DNA of 38,802 bases from Rhizobium sp. L43 (GTDB taxonomy: Bacteria > Pseudomonadota > Alphaproteobacteria > Rhizobiales > Rhizobiaceae): assembly GCF_002531725.1 (NCBI RefSeq), contig NZ_NWSQ01000040.1, forward strand, positions 1 through 38,802. Reading direction: 5' to 3'. Positions 24,202 to 32,495 of the stretch are shown here, in pieces (position 1 is the first letter of the stretch; every line of letters begins with the position of its first letter). The position numbers were made by a program, and so were the translations under genes. The notes beneath the pieces were generated by a model. That model worked only from the letters and a program-made list of their open reading frames with translations, was not told where the DNA came from and did no database searches.

Positions 24202-24291
24202 TGCTATTCTCCTTTAATGCAGGTGCCCTTACGTTAAGTGGGCCTGCCGTTTCCTGGCACATGCAGGCGATCGGCCTGCTGTTTGACGGGG

Positions 24292-24317
24292 AAAGGCAGC
24301 CGAAAGAGCCTGCCTTT
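24292..24317 (-). other. Stem-loop in the rpoA-rplQ spacer
   Basis: AAAGGCAG (24292-24299) and CTGCCTTT (24310-24317) form an 8-bp perfect stem with a 10-nt loop in a 177-bp spacer. On the minus strand it is followed only by C-rich sequence, so it may be a processing or stability structure rather than a terminator. Confidence 0.5.
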
Positions 24318-24378
24318 TGTTATGTTCTCGCGATCGGCGTGCGGGCGGAAAACCGCTTCACACTTTTCCTCACGCCGC

Positions 24379-25389
24379 TCAGTATTGGTCTTCGTAACGC
24401 TTGGCGAGATCTTCGATGTTCTCGGGCGGCCATGCCGGCACTTCCATGCCGAGGTGCAGGCCCATGGAAGCGAGAACTTCCTTGATTTCGTTCAGCGACT
24501 TGCGACCAAAATTCGGTGTGCGGAGCATTTCTGCTTCGGTCTTCTGAATGAGGTCGCCGATATAGACGATGTTGTCGTTCTTCAGGCAGTTTGCCGAACG
24601 GACCGACAGTTCGAGTTCGTCCACCTTCTTGAGGAGAGCCGGGTTGAAAGCGAGTTCGGTGACTGCTTCCTCTTCGGTTTCCTTCTGCGGCTCGTCGAAG
24701 TTGACGAAGACGCCAAGCTGATCCTGGAGGATGCGCGCCGCGAAAGCGACGGCGTCTTCACCGGTGATCGAGCCATCGGTTTCGATGGTCATGTTCAGCT
24801 TGTCGTAGTCGAGAACCTGTCCTTCGCGGGTATTTTCAACCTTGTAGGACACCTTCTTGACCGGCGAATAGAGGCTGTCGACCGGGATGAGACCGATCGG
24901 AGCATCTTCCGCACGATTGCGCTCGGCCGGAACGTAGCCCTTGCCGTTGTTGACGGTGAACTCCATGCGGATTTCGGCACCCTCGTCGAGCGTGCAGATC
25001 ACATGCTCGGGGTTGAGGATTTCGATATCGCCGACCGTCTGAATGTCGCCAGCCGTGACAACGCCCGGGCCCTGCTTGCGCACGACCATGCGCTTTGCGT
25101 CGTCGCCATCCATCTTGATGGCGATTTCCTTGATGTTGAGCACGATGTCCGTCACGTCTTCGCGGACGCCCGGAATCGAGGAGAATTCATGCAGCACGCC
25201 ATCGATCTGCACCGCGGTGACGGCAGCGCCGCGCAGCGAGGAGAGCAGAACGCGGCGAAGCGCATTGCCGAGGGTCAGGCCGAAGCCGCGCTCCAGCGGT
25301 TCGGCAACAAGCGTCGCCCTGGTGCGCGAGCTCGAAGAGAACTCCACCTTGTTCGGCTTGATCAGTTCCTGCCAGTTCTTCTGAATCAT
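24379..25389 (-). CDS. rpoA: DNA-directed RNA polymerase subunit alpha
   Basis: A 336-aa alpha subunit. The N-terminal dimerisation domain (FGLTLGNALRRVLLSSLRGAA region, residues about 33-60, through 235) and the C-terminal DNA- and activator-binding domain (LELSVRSANCLKNDNIVYIGDLI, residues about 248-315) are both complete. A short tail, PENIEDLAKRYEDQY, matches the alphaproteobacterial form. It lies downstream of rpsK in the alpha operon; rpsD, which precedes rpoA in E. coli, is absent here, as usual in alphaproteobacteria. Confidence 0.99.
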   Translation of the reverse strand: MIQKNWQELIKPNKVEFSSSSRTRATLVAEPLERGFGLTLGNALRRVLLSSLRGAAVTAVQIDGVLHEFSSIPGVREDVTDIVLNIKEIAIKMDGDDAKRMVVRKQGPGVVTAGDIQTVGDIEILNPEHVICTLDEGAEIRMEFTVNNGKGYVPAERNRAEDAPIGLIPVDSLYSPVKKVSYKVENTREGQVLDYDKLNMTIETDGSITGEDAVAFAARILQDQLGVFVNFDEPQKETEEEAVTELAFNPALLKKVDELELSVRSANCLKNDNIVYIGDLIQKTEAEMLRTPNFGRKSLNEIKEVLASMGLHLGMEVPAWPPENIEDLAKRYEDQY

Positions 25390-25406
25390 GAGTTTGCCTT
25401 CCGTTC

Positions 25407-25431
25407 GTTGCCACCATCCAATCGTGGCAAC
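25407..25431 (-). other. Stem-loop just upstream of rpoA
   Basis: GTTGCCAC (25407-25414) and GTGGCAAC (25424-25431) form a perfect 8-bp stem with a 9-nt loop in the 97-bp rpsK-rpoA spacer. It ends 17 bp before the rpoA start, next to its GGAAGG ribosome-binding site, so it could influence rpoA translation. Confidence 0.5.
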
Positions 25432-25486
25432 CGAGCTTGAAAACCACCGGGAGCACCGAGGCGCTCACCAGTGACGAGAGCGATGA

Positions 25487-25876
25487 TCAGACGCGGCGCT
25501 TCTTGCGCGGACGGCAGCCATTGTGCGGGATCGGGGTCACGTCGCGGATGGACGTGATCATGAAACCTGCAGCCTGGAGCGCGCGCAGAGCCGATTCACG
25601 ACCCGAACCCGGACCGCAAACTTCGACTTCCAGCGACTTCATACCGTGTTCCTGGGCCTTCTTGGCGCAATCTTCGGCAGCGATCTGGGCAGCGAACGGG
25701 GTCGACTTGCGCGAGCCCTTGAAGCCCTTGGCGCCAGCCGACGACCAGGCGATCGCATTGCCCTGCGCGTCGGTGATGGTGATCATCGTGTTGTTGAAGG
25801 TCGAGTTGACGTGAGCGACACCCGACGAGATATTCTTGCGCTCACGACGGCGAACGCGGACGGCTTCCTTAGCCAT
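25487..25876 (-). CDS. rpsK: 30S ribosomal protein S11
   Basis: S11 (uS11), 129 aa, on the small-subunit platform where it contacts the Shine-Dalgarno helix of 16S rRNA. Conserved blocks: GVAHVNSTFNNTMITITDAQGN, AWSSAGAKGFKGSRKSTPFAAQ (in part), and the C-terminal ITSIRDVTPIPHNGCRPRKKRRV. Length equals that of E. coli. It lies 133 bp after rpsM, with a terminator-like hairpin in between. Confidence 0.98.
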   Translation of the reverse strand: MAKEAVRVRRRERKNISSGVAHVNSTFNNTMITITDAQGNAIAWSSAGAKGFKGSRKSTPFAAQIAAEDCAKKAQEHGMKSLEVEVCGPGSGRESALRALQAAGFMITSIRDVTPIPHNGCRPRKKRRV

Positions 25877-25959
25877 GGTATTCCTTTCGTTGATCTCTTC
25901 ACCGCCGTAATGCCAGCGGCTACACCGGAACGGCGCCTATATGGTCCCGCTCCAAACTC

Positions 25960-25988
25960 AAAAGAGGCCGGCGCAGACCGCCAGCCTC
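25960..25988 (-). terminator. Terminator-like hairpin between rpsM and rpsK
   Basis: A 10-bp stem with one G-T pair (GAGGCCGGCG 25964-25973, CGCCAGCCTC 25979-25988) and a 5-nt loop is followed on the minus strand by TTTTGAGTTT. By form it is an intrinsic terminator, yet it lies inside the alpha operon 21 bp after rpsM ends. Read-through or attenuation is likely. Confidence 0.65.
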
Positions 25989-26009
25989 CCCACCCCGGTT
26001 TCCCGGAAA

Positions 26010-26378
26010 TTACTTCTTCTTACCAGCGATTGCCTTTGCCGGGCCCTTGCGGGTGCGGGCATTGGTGTGCGTGCGCTGACCACGGACCGGAAGGCCGCGG
26101 CGATGACGCAGGCCGCGGTAGCAGCCGAGGTCCATCAGACGCTTGATGTTCATCGCGGTATCGCGACGAAGGTCACCTTCGACCTGATAGTCGCGGTCGA
26201 TGGCTTCGCGGATCTGAAGGACTTCTGCGTCCGTCAGCTGATGCACACGACGTTCAGCCGGGATACCGACCTTCTCGACGATTTCCTGTGCGAATTTCGG
26301 ACCGATCCCGTGAATGTAGGTCAGCGCGATAACAACGCGCTTCGCAGTCGGGATGTTGACGCCAGCGATACGTGCCAC
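26010..26378 (-). CDS. rpsM: 30S ribosomal protein S13
   Basis: S13 (uS13), 122 aa, at the small-subunit head, contacting the P-site tRNA and bridging to L5. VARIAGVNIP at the start, YIHGIGPKFAQEI, and the basic C-terminus LPVRGQRTHTNARTRKGPAK are conserved. The start is a GTG at 26378 with AAGGAG eight nt upstream; an in-frame ATG at 26414 would add 12 unconserved residues and is rejected. It opens the alpha-operon part after a 221-bp spacer from adk. Confidence 0.97.
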   Translation of the reverse strand: MARIAGVNIPTAKRVVIALTYIHGIGPKFAQEIVEKVGIPAERRVHQLTDAEVLQIREAIDRDYQVEGDLRRDTAMNIKRLMDLGCYRGLRHRRGLPVRGQRTHTNARTRKGPAKAIAGKKK

Positions 26379-26599
26379 GCCTGTTCTCCTTGCATTCCAG
26401 TTGCCATCCGGCAAGTGGGCTTCGTTATGCGGCCTTTGGAACCGCTCGTTCAGATTTACGTCCGCAACATGTCAAAACGACCGCACCCGGACTTCCCTGG
26501 GAAATCCGCGCCGATCGCATGGAATGTCGCGAGTTGGCGCGGTGTTTAGCGGAATCACTGCTGAAAAGCAACTGGCCCGCCAAGTTTATTTTCAAAGCC

Positions 26600-27250
26600 T
26601 TAAAGCTTGGAAAGAATGTTTTCGACCTCGGCCGTCACCTGATCGATCTCCGCCATGCCGTCCACGGACCTGAGTTTGCCCTTGGCATGGTAATAGCCGA
26701 TCAGCGGCGAGGTTTCCTTGTAGTAGACCTGCAGCCGAGCCGTCATGGTCTCCGGAGTGTCATCCGGACGGCGCTTGAAGTGGGTGGAACCGCACTTGTC
26801 GCACACGCCTTCGGCAGCCGGAACCTTATCGGTATCGTGATAGACGCTGCCGCACTGTGCGCAGGAGTAGCGACCAGCGACACGACGGACCAGTTCCTCA
26901 TCATCGACACGGAATTCGATGACGACGGACAGGCCGAGGCCCTTTGCCTTCAGCATCGCCTCAGTGGCATCCGCCTGGACGAGCGTCCTCGGGAAACCGT
27001 CGAGAATGAAGCCATTGGCGCAATCGGGCTGATCGATTCGCTCGGAAACGATGGCGATAACGATCTCATCGGAGACAAGCTTGCCGGCGTCCATGACCGC
27101 CTTGGCGCGCTTGCCGACATCCGTACCGGCGTTGACCGATGCACGCAGCATGTCCCCCGTGGAAAGCTGCGGAATGCCGTGCTTTTCCACGATCCGCTGG
27201 GCCTGGGTTCCCTTACCCGCGCCCGGCGGCCCCAAAAGGATAAGTCTCAT
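26600..27250 (-). CDS. adk: Adenylate kinase
   Basis: A 216-aa adenylate kinase (ATP + AMP to 2 ADP). The P-loop GPPGAGKGTQA is at 8-18, the AMP site STGDMLR at 30-36, and DGFPRT at 84-89. The long lid holds a four-Cys zinc site (Cys130, 133, 150, 153), a form absent from E. coli Adk. Its ATG overlaps the secY stop by ATGA, giving tight coupling. The secY-adk-rpsM order is the usual one in rhizobia. Confidence 0.98.
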   Translation of the reverse strand: MRLILLGPPGAGKGTQAQRIVEKHGIPQLSTGDMLRASVNAGTDVGKRAKAVMDAGKLVSDEIVIAIVSERIDQPDCANGFILDGFPRTLVQADATEAMLKAKGLGLSVVIEFRVDDEELVRRVAGRYSCAQCGSVYHDTDKVPAAEGVCDKCGSTHFKRRPDDTPETMTARLQVYYKETSPLIGYYHAKGKLRSVDGMAEIDQVTAEVENILSKL

Positions 27251-28587
27251 CGCCCCCTCTTTCCTCCACGCAACTTCGATTTCTTGATCAGGCCTTCGTA
27301 TTGCTGCGCGATCAGGTGACCCTGGATCTGTGCAACCGTATCAAGAGTTACGCTAACCACGATCAAAAGCGAAGTCCCACCAAGGGATAATGGAATGCCG
27401 GTTTGCGACACCAAGATCTCCGGAAGAATGCAGACGAAGACGAGATAGAGTGCGCCGATCACCGTGATTCGGGTCAGCACGTAGTCGATGTATTCGGCGG
27501 TGCGCTCGCCCGGGCGGATGCCGGGAATGAAGCCGCCATGCTTCTTCAGATTGTCGGCCGTGTCCTTCGGATTGAAGACGATGGCCGTGTAGAAGAAGGC
27601 GAAGAAGGCGATTAGCGCTGCATAGAGCACCATGTAGAGCGGCTGGCCGTGGCCGAGCGCCGCGACGATCGACGTCGCCCAGGAGGGCATTGCCGTGGTG
27701 CTGGCAAAGCCCGCAAGCGTTGCCGGCAGCAGCAGCAGCGACGAGGCGAAGATCGCCGGAATGACGCCCGAGGTGTTGAGCTTCAGCGGCAGGTGCGAGG
27801 TATCGCCCTGGAACATGCGGTTGCCGACCTGGCGCTTCGGATACTGGATCAACAGCCGGCGCTGCGCCCGCTCGACGAAGACGATAACGCCGATGACGCC
27901 GATCGCGACGATAATGACCAGCAGGATGAGGAAGGTCGACAGTGCGCCGGTGCGGCCGAGTTCGAGCGTGCCGGCAAGAGCTGTCGGAAGACCGGCGGCG
28001 ATGCCGGCAAAGATGATCAGCGAGATGCCGTTGCCGATGCCGCGCGAGGTGATCTGTTCGCCGAGCCACATCAGGAACATCGTGCCGCCAAGCAGCGTGA
28101 GGACGGTCGACACACGGAAGAACCAGCCCGGCTCGACGACGAGGCCCTGGCCGCTCTCAAGGCCGGCGGCAATGCCGTAGGCCTGCAGTGCGCCGAGGAT
28201 GACGGTGCCATAACGGGTATACTGGTTGATGATCTTGCGGCCCTGCTCGCCCTCCTTCTTGAGGTTTTCGAGCGCCGGCACGACCGAGGTCATGAGCTGC
28301 ACGATGATCGAAGCAGAGATATAGGGCATGATGCCGAGCGCGAAGATCGCCATGCGCTGAACAGCGCCGCCCGAGAACATGTTGAAAAGGCCGAGAATAC
28401 CGCCTGCCTGGCCGCGGAAAGCCTGGGCATAGGCTTCGGGATTGAGACCCGGAAGCGGAATATGGGTGCCGAGCCTGTAGACGAGGAGAGCTGCCAGTGT
28501 GAACCACAAGCGCTTCTTCAAATCCTCGGCTTTGGCAAAGGTCGAAAAATTGAGGTTGGATGCCAATTGTTCCGCTGCAGAAGCCAT
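27247..28587 (-). CDS. secY: Preprotein translocase subunit SecY
   Basis: A 446-aa channel subunit of the SecYEG translocon with ten predicted membrane helices. Conserved segments include GTHIPLPGLN in helix 1, ALGIMPYISASIIVQLM, the cytoplasmic loop QRRLLIQYPKRQVGNRM, and HGGFIPGIRPGERTAEYID. The start at 28587 has GGAGAA at 5 nt; a frame open to 28776 adds 63 unconserved residues. It follows rplO after 233 bp, which include a terminator-like hairpin, so it may have its own promoter. Confidence 0.98.
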   Translation of the reverse strand: MASAAEQLASNLNFSTFAKAEDLKKRLWFTLAALLVYRLGTHIPLPGLNPEAYAQAFRGQAGGILGLFNMFSGGAVQRMAIFALGIMPYISASIIVQLMTSVVPALENLKKEGEQGRKIINQYTRYGTVILGALQAYGIAAGLESGQGLVVEPGWFFRVSTVLTLLGGTMFLMWLGEQITSRGIGNGISLIIFAGIAAGLPTALAGTLELGRTGALSTFLILLVIIVAIGVIGVIVFVERAQRRLLIQYPKRQVGNRMFQGDTSHLPLKLNTSGVIPAIFASSLLLLPATLAGFASTTAMPSWATSIVAALGHGQPLYMVLYAALIAFFAFFYTAIVFNPKDTADNLKKHGGFIPGIRPGERTAEYIDYVLTRITVIGALYLVFVCILPEILVSQTGIPLSLGGTSLLIVVSVTLDTVAQIQGHLIAQQYEGLIKKSKLRGGKRGR

Positions 28588-28774
28588 GCGATTCTCCGCG
28601 CTACCAATTCCGGCGTCTCTGGGGGATAGGCCGGCCCCGGAATCAGTATGAAAGTTATTCAAAACCGGGTTCAGAACGGATTGCAATGCAACCCCATGCC
28701 TCACCCTCGTTTTAGTCTTACCGGCATGACGCGGGCGCGCCAGCCAAGTTTTTGTGAGGCCCACATATGGGAGC

Positions 28775-28806
28775 AAAATCGCCCGGTGTGAAGCACCCCG
28801 GGCGAT
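28775..28806 (-). terminator. Terminator-like hairpin between rplO and secY
   Basis: A 9-bp perfect stem (ATCGCCCGG 28778-28786, CCGGGCGAT 28798-28806) with an 11-nt loop is followed on the minus strand by TTTTGCT. It begins 14 bp after the rplO stop. The remaining 190 bp before secY (28588-28774) show no clear promoter by eye. Confidence 0.7.
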
Positions 28807-28820
28807 ATATCATCAGATTA

Positions 28821-29297
28821 TTATTCGGCAGCAGCCGGAGCCGAAAGCAGCGTCACGGCACCGCCGGCCTTTTCGATCTTCTCGACAGCAGGCTTGGAAG
28901 CGCCTGCAACGACGATGGTGATCTTGGCCTTGAGCTCGCCGTCGGCGAGAACGCGAACGCCATCCTTGGGGCGGCGGATAACGCCGGCGGCCTTGAGGGC
29001 AGCTGCGTCAACGGTCGCCTTGGCGTCGAGCTTGCCGGCATCGATCGCCGCCTGGATACGGCCGAGCGACACGACAACAAAATCGGAAGCGAAAATGTTG
29101 TTGAAGCCGCGCTTCGGCAGGCGACGATAGATCGGCATCTGGCCGCCTTCGAAGCCGTTGATGGCGACGCCCGAACGGGACTTCTGCCCCTTCACACCGC
29201 GACCGCCAGTCTTGCCCGAACCCGAACCGATACCGCGGCCGAGGCGCTTGCGGCTGTGAGTCGAGCCTTCGTTGTCTTTAATTTCATTGAGTTTCAT
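28821..29297 (-). CDS. rplO: 50S ribosomal protein L15
   Basis: L15 (uL15), 158 aa, a late-assembling large-subunit protein. The glycine-rich N-terminus RLGRGIGSGSGKTGGRGVKGQ and the MPIYRRLPKRGFNN block are diagnostic. The ATG at 29297 has GGAGGAAA upstream; the frame to 29354 is an upstream extension without support. It lies 16 bp after rpmD. Confidence 0.98.
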   Translation of the reverse strand: MKLNEIKDNEGSTHSRKRLGRGIGSGSGKTGGRGVKGQKSRSGVAINGFEGGQMPIYRRLPKRGFNNIFASDFVVVSLGRIQAAIDAGKLDAKATVDAAALKAAGVIRRPKDGVRVLADGELKAKITIVVAGASKPAVEKIEKAGGAVTLLSAPAAAE

Positions 29298-29313
29298 GAG
29301 CGTTTCCTCCGTC

Positions 29314-29523
29314 TCACTTCTCGTCGACGACGCGAACGAGATGCTGGACAGCACGGATCATGCCACGAACGGAAGGAGTATCCTCCAGCGTGCGGCGACG
29401 GTGCATCTTGTTCAGTCCGAGACCGATCAGCGTGCGCTGCTGAACATCCGGACGGCGAATCGGGCTGCCGATCTGTTCGATCGTGACAGTCTTCGCTTCA
29501 GCCTTCTTGGTAGCCTTGGCCAT
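29314..29523 (-). CDS. rpmD: 50S ribosomal protein L30
   Basis: L30 (uL30), 69 aa. The core VTIEQIGSPIRRPDVQQRTLIGLGLNKMHR and the terminal VRGMIRAVQHLVRV, seen at residues about 13-43 and 52-65, match the family. A lysine-rich extension of about 10 residues precedes the core, longer than in E. coli. It sits between rpsE and rplO as expected. Confidence 0.97.
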   Translation of the reverse strand: MAKATKKAEAKTVTIEQIGSPIRRPDVQQRTLIGLGLNKMHRRRTLEDTPSVRGMIRAVQHLVRVVDEK

Positions 29524-29537
29524 CTGTCAGACTCCTC

Positions 29538-30107
29538 TTATTCTTCAGAGGCGTTGCCGGAGGCACTGCGACGAGCCTGCAGCGTTGCATACTTGATGCC
29601 GCGCTGAGCTGCGATGTCCTTCGGGTGAACCTGGTGCTTCAGAGCGTCGAAGGTGGCGCGAACCATGTTGTAGGGGTTCGACGAACCAGTCGACTTGGCG
29701 ACGACGTCATGCATGCCGAGCGTTTCGAATACGGCGCGCATCGGACCGCCGGCGATGATGCCGGTACCGACCTTGGCCGAGCGCAGCAGAACCTTGCCGG
29801 CGCCGTGGCGGCCATGAACGTCGTGATGCAGCGTACGGCCGTCACGCAGCGGTACGAAGATCAGTTCGCGCTTGGCGGCTTCGGTTGCCTTGCGGATGGC
29901 TTCCGGCACTTCGCGTGCCTTGCCATGGCCGAAGCCGACGCGGCCCTTCTGGTCGCCGACGACGACGAGTGCTGCGAAACCGAAACGACGGCCGCCCTTG
30001 ACGACCTTGGCGACGCGGTTGATCGCGACCAGCTTGTCGACGAACTCGCTGTCGCGCTCTTCACGGCTCTGGCGGTCGTCCCGCTGCGGCCTTCTTTCCT
30101 GTGCCAT
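29538..30107 (-). CDS. rpsE: 30S ribosomal protein S5
   Basis: S5 (uS5), 189 aa, important for decoding accuracy and for mRNA entry. The double-stranded-RNA-binding-like domain (FVDKLVAINRVAKVVKGGRRFGF, from about residue 22) and the C-terminal SAKVGTGIIAGGPMRAVFE block are present. It is longer than E. coli S5, with a charged N-terminal extension rich in Arg, Asp and Glu and a short alanine/serine tail. The ATG at 30107 is used; an extension to 30149 is arginine/lysine-rich and follows no ribosome-binding site. Confidence 0.98.
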   Translation of the reverse strand: MAQERRPQRDDRQSREERDSEFVDKLVAINRVAKVVKGGRRFGFAALVVVGDQKGRVGFGHGKAREVPEAIRKATEAAKRELIFVPLRDGRTLHHDVHGRHGAGKVLLRSAKVGTGIIAGGPMRAVFETLGMHDVVAKSTGSSNPYNMVRATFDALKHQVHPKDIAAQRGIKYATLQARRSASGNASEE

Positions 30108-30153
30108 TGTCCTCTTCCTTTTTCTTTTCCGGGTGCAATCGGCAAACAAATGT

Positions 30154-30231
30154 GGACCGCATCAGCCTCCCCTTTCGGAGAGTGCCTGCGGTCCGGTGAA
30201 ATCCGGCCGGCGCTAAAAGCGTCCGGCCGGA
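30154..30231 (-). other. Highly structured rplR-rpsE spacer
   Basis: Two nested or successive dyads fill the 130-bp spacer. TCCGGCCGG (30202-30210) with CCGGCCGGA (30223-30231) makes a 9-bp perfect stem right after the rplR stop. GGACCGCA (30154-30161) with TGCGGTCC (30187-30194) makes an 8-bp stem closing an inner CTCC/GGAG hairpin. T-runs are short, so a regulatory or processing role is more likely than termination. Confidence 0.65.
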
Positions 30232-30237
30232 AACTGA

Positions 30238-30600
30238 TCAGAAGGTGAGACCGCCTTCGCGGGCTGCATCGGCAAGAGCCTTGATGCGGCCGTGATAGAT
30301 GAAGGCGCCACGGTCGAACACGACTTCCGTAACACCGGCCTTGGAGGCGCGCTCGGCAACGAGCTTGCCGACAACGGCAGCGGCGGCGGTATCGGCACCG
30401 GTCTTCAGAGAACCGCGCAGATCCTTCTCGAGGGTGGAGGCAGACGCAAGCGTCTTGCCGGCCACATCATCGATGACCTGGGCGTAGATGTTCTTCGAGG
30501 AGCGATGAACCGACAGGCGCGGACGGCCATTGGCCACCGACTTGAGATGACGGCGCACGCGGTTGGCACGACGTGCAAGTGCTTCTTTCCTGCTAGCCAT
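30238..30600 (-). CDS. rplR: 50S ribosomal protein L18
   Basis: L18 (uL18), 120 aa, which binds 5S rRNA with L5. RLSVHRSSKNIYAQVIDD and VVFDRGAFIYHGRIKALADAAREGGL are the family blocks (about 28-45 and 93-118). Length is close to E. coli's 117 aa. It lies 12 bp after rplF and is followed by the structured spacer before rpsE. Confidence 0.98.
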   Translation of the reverse strand: MASRKEALARRANRVRRHLKSVANGRPRLSVHRSSKNIYAQVIDDVAGKTLASASTLEKDLRGSLKTGADTAAAAVVGKLVAERASKAGVTEVVFDRGAFIYHGRIKALADAAREGGLTF

Positions 30601-30612
30601 TTCGCGTGATCC

Positions 30613-31146
30613 TTACTTCTTCTTGCCTTCTTTGCGGACGATCCGCTCGTCAGCGTACTTGACGCCCTTGCCCTTATAGGGCTCGGGACCGCGATATTCG
30701 CGGATTTCAGCGGCGACCTGGCCGACCTGCTGCTTATTGATGCCGGAGACAACAATTTCAGTCGGCTTCGGAACGGCGATCGTGATGCCGACCGGCGGTT
30801 CATAGATCACGTCATGGCTGAAACCGAGAGCCAGCTGCAGGTTCTTGCCCTGCAGCGAAGCGCGGTAACCGACGCCGTTGATTTCGAGCTTGCGCTCAAA
30901 GCCGTCCTTGACGCCCTTGAAGATGCCTTCGATCATCGTGCGGGACATGCCCCACTTCGAACGTGCATCCTTGGTCTGGTTGACGGGCGTCACGACGACC
31001 GCGTTGTTTTCGAGCTTGAGGCTGATTTCGTCATTTGCAACGAAAAACAGCTCGCCCTTCGGGCCCTTTGCAGTGACCTTCTGGCCATCGACCGTAGCCG
31101 TGATCCCAGCAGGCACCTGAACGGGCTTTTTACCGATACGAGACAT
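30613..31146 (-). CDS. rplF: 50S ribosomal protein L6
   Basis: L6 (uL6), 177 aa, near the factor-binding site of the large subunit. It opens with MSRIGKKPVQVPAG and ends with the family signature PEPYKGKGVKYADERIVRKEGKKK (in the last 25 residues). Two tandem alpha/beta domains are complete and the length equals that of E. coli. It lies 42 bp after rpsH. Confidence 0.99.
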   Translation of the reverse strand: MSRIGKKPVQVPAGITATVDGQKVTAKGPKGELFFVANDEISLKLENNAVVVTPVNQTKDARSKWGMSRTMIEGIFKGVKDGFERKLEINGVGYRASLQGKNLQLALGFSHDVIYEPPVGITIAVPKPTEIVVSGINKQQVGQVAAEIREYRGPEPYKGKGVKYADERIVRKEGKKK

Positions 31147-31188
31147 GTTTCAATCCTGTCTGTTCGCTATGGAGATCCTTGCCCGATC

Positions 31189-31587
31189 TTAGAAGACCGA
31201 GCAAAGAACCTCGCCGCCAACGTTCTGTTCGCGAGCCTGGTGATCGGCCATCACACCCTTCGGAGTCGAAAGGATGGTGATGCCGAGGCCGTTCGCGACC
31301 TGCGGAATGGACTTGACCGAGACATAAACCCGGCGGCCCGGCTTGGACACACGGCCGATCTCACGGATCACCGATGCGCCTTCATAATATTTCAGCTCGA
31401 TGCTGAGTTCCGACTTGCCATTGCCGAAATCGACAACGGAATAGCCACGGATGTAGCCTTCGGACTGCAGGACATCGAGAACACGTGCACGGAGCTTGGA
31501 CGCAGGCGTCGAGACCGACGACTTGCGGCGGGAAGCGCCGTTACGGATACGGGTGAGCATATCGCCCAACGGATCAGTCATTGTCAT
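31189..31587 (-). CDS. rpsH: 30S ribosomal protein S8
   Basis: S8 (uS8), 132 aa, a primary 16S rRNA binder. In E. coli it is also the translational repressor of the spc operon; whether that holds here is unknown. DPLGDMLTRIRNG at the start and the C-terminal GITILSTPKGVMADHQAREQNVGGEVLC are conserved. Two start codons (ATG ACA ATG) fit; the first is given. It lies 12 bp after rpsN. Confidence 0.98.
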   Translation of the reverse strand: MTMTDPLGDMLTRIRNGASRRKSSVSTPASKLRARVLDVLQSEGYIRGYSVVDFGNGKSELSIELKYYEGASVIREIGRVSKPGRRVYVSVKSIPQVANGLGITILSTPKGVMADHQAREQNVGGEVLCSVF

Positions 31588-31599
31588 GTAACCTGCTCC

Positions 31600-31905
31600 T
31601 TACCAGCTCGACTTGACGATGCCCGGCACCTTGCCGAGATTGCCCAGTTCACGCAGCGCAATACGCGACATGCGCAGTTTGCGGTAATATGCGCGCGGAC
31701 GCCCCGAAACTTCGCAACGGTTGCGAATACGGGTCTTCGATCCATCACGCGGCAGGGATGCCAGCTTGATCGAGGCCTTGAACCGCTCTTCGATCGGAAG
31801 AGCCTGGTTCATGATGATCGCCTTCAACGCAGCCCGCTTCGCGGCCTGGTTTGCGACCGTAGTACGGCGGCGCTTGTTCTTTTCAACTGCGCTTGTCTTC
31901 GCCAT
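31600..31905 (-). CDS. rpsN: 30S ribosomal protein S14 (zinc-free form)
   Basis: S14 (uS14), 101 aa, in the small-subunit head. This is the long form without CxxC zinc motifs; only one Cys is present, in RNRCEVSGRPR. MAKTSAVEKNKRRR opens the protein at 31905; a longer frame to 32031 overlaps rplE and is not credible. It lies 32 bp after rplE. Confidence 0.98.
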   Translation of the reverse strand: MAKTSAVEKNKRRRTTVANQAAKRAALKAIIMNQALPIEERFKASIKLASLPRDGSKTRIRNRCEVSGRPRAYYRKLRMSRIALRELGNLGKVPGIVKSSW

Positions 31906-31937
31906 GTCAGGTTCCTTTTCTACGCTCGTCGTTACGG

Positions 31938-32495
31938 TTATTGACGGAACGGGAAGCTGAACTCTTTCAGAAGAGCCCGTGCTTCGTCGTCGGTCGTCGC
32001 CGTCGTGCAAACGATGATGTCCATGCCCCACATCTGATCAACCTTGTCGTAGTTGATCTCAGGGAACACAATGTGCTCCTTGATGCCCATGGCGAAGTTG
32101 CCACGGCCGTCAAAGCTTTTCGGGTTCAGGCCGCGGAAGTCGCGAACGCGCGGAAGCGCGATGTTCACGAGACGGTCCAGGAACTCGTACATGCGGGCGC
32201 CGCGCAGGGTGACCTTCGCGCCGATCGGCATCTGTTCGCGGACCTTGAAGCCTGCGATGGAGTTGCGTGCGCGGGTGATGACCGGCTTCTGGCCGGCGAT
32301 CGCTGCGAGGTCGGCGGCGGCAACCGTCGGCTTCTTCGAGTCAGCGGTCGCTTCGCCGACACCCATGTTGATCACGATCTTGTCGAGCTTCGGGATCATC
32401 ATCTCGTTGGCGTAGGAGAACTGCTCCTGCATCGCCTTGCGGATGCGCTCGACATATTCCTTCTTGAGCCGCGGCTCGTATTTTGCCTCAGCCAT
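31938..32495 (-). CDS. rplE: 50S ribosomal protein L5
   Basis: L5 (uL5), 185 aa, which binds 5S rRNA and contacts the P-site tRNA. PKLDKIVINMGVGEA, GQKPVITRARNSIAGFKVREQMPIG and GRGNFAMGIKEHIVFPEI are the family blocks (about 35-49, 68-92 and 131-148). The ATG at 32495 lies within the last codons of rplX, overlapping by 8 bp, so translation is coupled. Confidence 0.98.
   Translation of the reverse strand: MAEAKYEPRLKKEYVERIRKAMQEQFSYANEMMIPKLDKIVINMGVGEATADSKKPTVAAADLAAIAGQKPVITRARNSIAGFKVREQMPIGAKVTLRGARMYEFLDRLVNIALPRVRDFRGLNPKSFDGRGNFAMGIKEHIVFPEINYDKVDQMWGMDIIVCTTATTDDEARALLKEFSFPFRQ

Noticed and set aside
26447..26475. TTGACA on the minus strand in the adk-rpsM spacer as a promoter for the alpha operon
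   Set aside because: The hexamer is perfect, but 17 bp downstream is TGAACG, a poor -10 box; start-site mapping would be needed to claim it.
28588..28776. 63-residue N-terminal extension of SecY
   Set aside because: It crosses the rplO-secY spacer and its terminator-like region, is unlike any SecY, and a well-placed start exists at 28587.
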